A model generated the notes under the pieces. It saw only the letters and a program-made list of their open reading frames with translations. It searched no databases and was not told the origin of the DNA. 15,326 nt of DNA, taken from the NCBI GenBank assembly GCA_030612585.1, contig JAUWNP010000104.1, positions 1 to 15,326 of the forward strand, written 5' to 3'. The translations under genes and the position numbers were made by a program. Shown here piece after piece: positions 13,522 to 15,326 of this stretch (positions are counted from its first letter, which is position 1; each line of letters begins with the position of its first letter). The DNA comes from Anaerolineae bacterium (lineage in GTDB: Bacteria; Chloroflexota; Anaerolineae; B4-G1).

Positions 13522-14513
13522 TGCTGTTCTCCTTCTGAAATAGTCCGGCGATGTGCCCACACCTCAGGGTTGGCGAGATGTAGCGGCTTCTCCCCACGCA
13601 GAACACGCAAGGTGTCTTCCACTGCCATCAAGCCCATCCGCCGGCGGCCTTCATCGGTGAAACTGGCCAGGTGCGGGGTGAGCGCCACCTGATCCATCCG
13701 GAAAAGCGGATTGCCAGGGGCTGGGGGCTCCGGTTCGTAAACGTCAAGCCCGGCCCCGCCGAGGCGACCATCTTGCAGCGCGTCAATCAGCGCTGCCTCA
13801 TCCACGCCCGCACCCCGCGACGCATTGCCGAGGATCGCGCCGGGCTTCAGAGCCTGGATCACCTCCCGGCCTATAAGACACCGTGTCTCGGCGGTCGAGG
13901 GTGAGTGGATGGATAGAACATCAACCATGCCTGCCATTTCAACGAGATCCGCGACGTAGGTAGCGCCCCACCCCACGACATCTTTAGGATCAACGTAGGG
14001 ATCAAAGGCATAGACCGGCATGTGCAGCGCATCGCGGCACATCTCGGCCAACCGCCTCCCGATGCGACCAAAACCCACGACGCCCAGGGCCTTCCCTTCC
14101 AACTCTTGCCCCATCACCCGATCCCGAATGTGAAAGTCCCCGCTGCGCACGGCCCGATCAAGCTGCGGAAGCCGGCGGGCGACAGCCAACATCAGCATAA
14201 GAGCGTGTTCTGCAGTGGACTCGGTGGGGCCGTAGGGGGTGAACGTCACCGGTATCCCTCGCCGGGTAGCGGCCTCGACGTCCACAATATCAACCCCTGC
14301 CCCGTGGCGACCGATCACCTCCAGCCGCCTGGCCCGATCCATCTCAGCCGCCCCCATCGTCAGGCCGGCACACAGAATGAGGCCATGCACGTCCGGCAAC
14401 AAACTCAGTAACTCCTCGCGCGAGGCGCTATACGGAGCAAACACCTCCACTTCTTCGCGGAGACGCTCCAGAGCGATCGCGTGAATCGGTTTGTTTACCA
14501 GGACTGTTTTCAT
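13518..14513 (-). CDS. D-isomer-specific 2-hydroxyacid dehydrogenase (SerA-like)
   Basis: A 331-residue NAD(P)-dependent oxidoreductase. The ATG at 14511-14513 has AAAGGAG four to five bases upstream. The substrate domain is split around the nucleotide domain, as usual for the family. The dinucleotide-binding motif is GFGRIG (147-152), followed by a charged D171 in VYAFDPY, where an aspartate at the end of the second strand favours NAD over NADP. The catalytic triad is R233 (ASRGAGVDE), E262 (YEPEPP) and H281 (TPHLAS). The protein lacks the ACT-type regulatory domain of long phosphoglycerate dehydrogenases. Its place between a GntR regulator and an HpcH aldolase argues for a catabolic 2-hydroxyacid rather than serine synthesis. 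The stop overlaps the aldolase start. Confidence 0.88.
   Translation of the reverse strand: MKTVLVNKPIHAIALERLREEVEVFAPYSASREELLSLLPDVHGLILCAGLTMGAAEMDRARRLEVIGRHGAGVDIVDVEAATRRGIPVTFTPYGPTESTAEHALMLMLAVARRLPQLDRAVRSGDFHIRDRVMGQELEGKALGVVGFGRIGRRLAEMCRDALHMPVYAFDPYVDPKDVVGWGATYVADLVEMAGMVDVLSIHSPSTAETRCLIGREVIQALKPGAILGNASRGAGVDEAALIDALQDGRLGGAGLDVYEPEPPAPGNPLFRMDQVALTPHLASFTDEGRRRMGLMAVEDTLRVLRGEKPLHLANPEVWAHRRTISEGEQQ
13529..13534 (-). promoter_or_regulatory. Ribosome binding site that sets the aldolase start
   Basis: AAGGAG on the minus strand within the last codons of the dehydrogenase gene, seven bases before the GTG at 13519-13521. It supports the GTG start over a longer frame that would overlap the dehydrogenase by 43 bases. 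Confidence 0.7.
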
Positions 14514-14559
14514 ACGGCTCCTTTGACTGCATTAAGGCGAAAGTCGCACAGGCTGTGGG

Positions 14560-15318
14560 TCAGGCACCGTTGGACTGCAAGAAATAATAGATATAGGCCG
14601 CCGTTGCATCCACCAGGTCGTGCATCGCCTTTTCACTGCGGTCCGGATCTCGAGCCCCGATGGCGGCACAGACATCAGCGTGGTGTTGCCAGCCCTGTGG
14701 AGTGTGGGGGGCGACCTGAATGAACTCTTCCAGTGTTTCAAACAGGGTGCCGCCAAGATACTGGAGGATGTTGCTGCTGCTCATCTCGGCGATCAACCGA
14801 TGGTAAGGGACATCTAACTCCTCGAACCTGGCATCATCGCCGGCATCAACAGCATCCTTCATGCCCTTAACCAAGTCACCCAACCGGGCGATCTGATCTC
14901 CAGTCGCCCGCTTTGCCGCCAGGTACGCCAGGCCGCCCTCAACAGCACGACGGGCGTCCAGAAAATCCTCTACCATATCCCGATCCAGGACAAGCGCCAG
15001 ATTGAGACAACGCTCGACAATTTGGCTCGGGTTGTGACAAACGAAGGTCCCCTGGCCCTGGCGAAGGCAAAGCACTCCCATCCCCTGTAGGGTCTGCAAC
15101 GCCTCCCGCAGAGAGGACATTCCAACATCGAGTTCCCGGGCGAGTTGGCGCTGAGGCGGCAGGCGGCCACCAGGCTTCCAGATCCCATCGCCAATCATGT
15201 GGATTATGCGCTGAACGATGGCCTCTGGAATTGACGGGGTCTGAATGGGTTCCACAAGTCGCCTCGCCACACCAATGCGCTCAAGACTGGTATTGCAGTA
15301 GGGGGTCGGCCAAGCCAA
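14560..15318 (-). CDS. GntR-family transcriptional regulator, FadR/FCD type
   Basis: A 252-residue DNA-binding repressor or activator when read from the TTG at 15316-15318. That frame stays open to the window edge, so the true start could lie outside; a GTG at codon 17 would give a more typical N-terminus. Residues ~29-93 form the winged helix-turn-helix (PGGRLPPQRQLARELDVGMSSLREALQTLQGMG, then the wing RQGQGTF). Residues ~110-245 form the all-helical FCD ligand domain, with D169, H173, H212/H213 and H233 in the positions of its metal site. FCD regulators usually sense small organic acids made or used by the adjacent operon. The dehydrogenase gene starts 46 bases downstream on the same strand, so this protein most likely controls the dehydrogenase-aldolase-hydrolase operon and itself. 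Confidence 0.87.
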   Translation of the reverse strand: MAWPTPYCNTSLERIGVARRLVEPIQTPSIPEAIVQRIIHMIGDGIWKPGGRLPPQRQLARELDVGMSSLREALQTLQGMGVLCLRQGQGTFVCHNPSQIVERCLNLALVLDRDMVEDFLDARRAVEGGLAYLAAKRATGDQIARLGDLVKGMKDAVDAGDDARFEELDVPYHRLIAEMSSSNILQYLGGTLFETLEEFIQVAPHTPQGWQHHADVCAAIGARDPDRSEKAMHDLVDATAAYIYYFLQSNGA

Positions 15319-15326
15319 CCATGACA

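Noticed and set aside
13522..13560. Aldolase start at 13560
   Set aside because: The extra residues match no aldolase N-terminus and would overlap the dehydrogenase by 43 bases. The GTG at 13521 has a well-placed ribosome binding site.

Overview
The window is GC-rich, densely packed bacterial DNA. Almost every gene lies on the minus strand; a toxin-antitoxin remnant is the only plus-strand locus. The gene content (a tungsten-type aldehyde ferredoxin oxidoreductase with a polyferredoxin partner, a molybdenum hydroxylase without an FAD domain, a P-type Ca2+ ATPase) and the many short repeat families at gene ends and inside genes suggest an anaerobic or facultative, possibly Chloroflexota-like bacterium. 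The taxonomic guess is inference only. No rRNA, tRNA, CRISPR array or transposase was seen.

Layout, in the direction of minus-strand transcription (high to low coordinates). Module 1 (about 15318 to 9707) is a catabolic operon: a GntR/FCD regulator, a D-2-hydroxyacid dehydrogenase, an HpcH/HpaI aldolase, an SsnA-like amidohydrolase, an M20 deacylase/peptidase, and the first ~70 codons of a BMP-family ABC transporter lipoprotein. Spacing is tight (4-bp overlap, 28-nt gap, 16-nt overlap). The BMP gene stops abruptly at ~9728, where it meets the equally truncated end of a convergent MazF/PemK-like toxin gene. The intact antitoxin gene and an extended -10 promoter precede the toxin on the plus strand (9355-9790). 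The simplest reading is a deletion or misassembly that removed both 3' ends and whatever lay between.

Module 2 (9354 to 1) starts beside that promoter: aldehyde ferredoxin oxidoreductase, a four-cluster ferredoxin, a Ca2+-type P-type ATPase, an AI-2E/PerM-family membrane protein, a fused [2Fe-2S]/molybdopterin xanthine-dehydrogenase-like hydroxylase, and the N-terminus of a dihydroorotate dehydrogenase-like protein running off the window. The membrane protein has no stop codon before the hydroxylase, so one 1323-codon frame spans both, although a strong ribosome binding site and a GTG mark a separate hydroxylase start.

The most unusual property of the window is its repeats. At least seven short-repeat or palindrome types occur. 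Several supply or abut the stop codons of genes (hydroxylase, AOR, M20, amidohydrolase, aldolase). Others lie in frame inside enzymes: an identical 33-bp GC-rich element encodes LPSASGGVGGV in both the molybdenum hydroxylase and AOR, a 15-bp-period AT-rich repeat encodes a five-residue repeat in the hydroxylase, and a G/C-tract palindrome sits in AOR. This resembles the protein-invading palindromic elements described in Rickettsia, but with different sequences.
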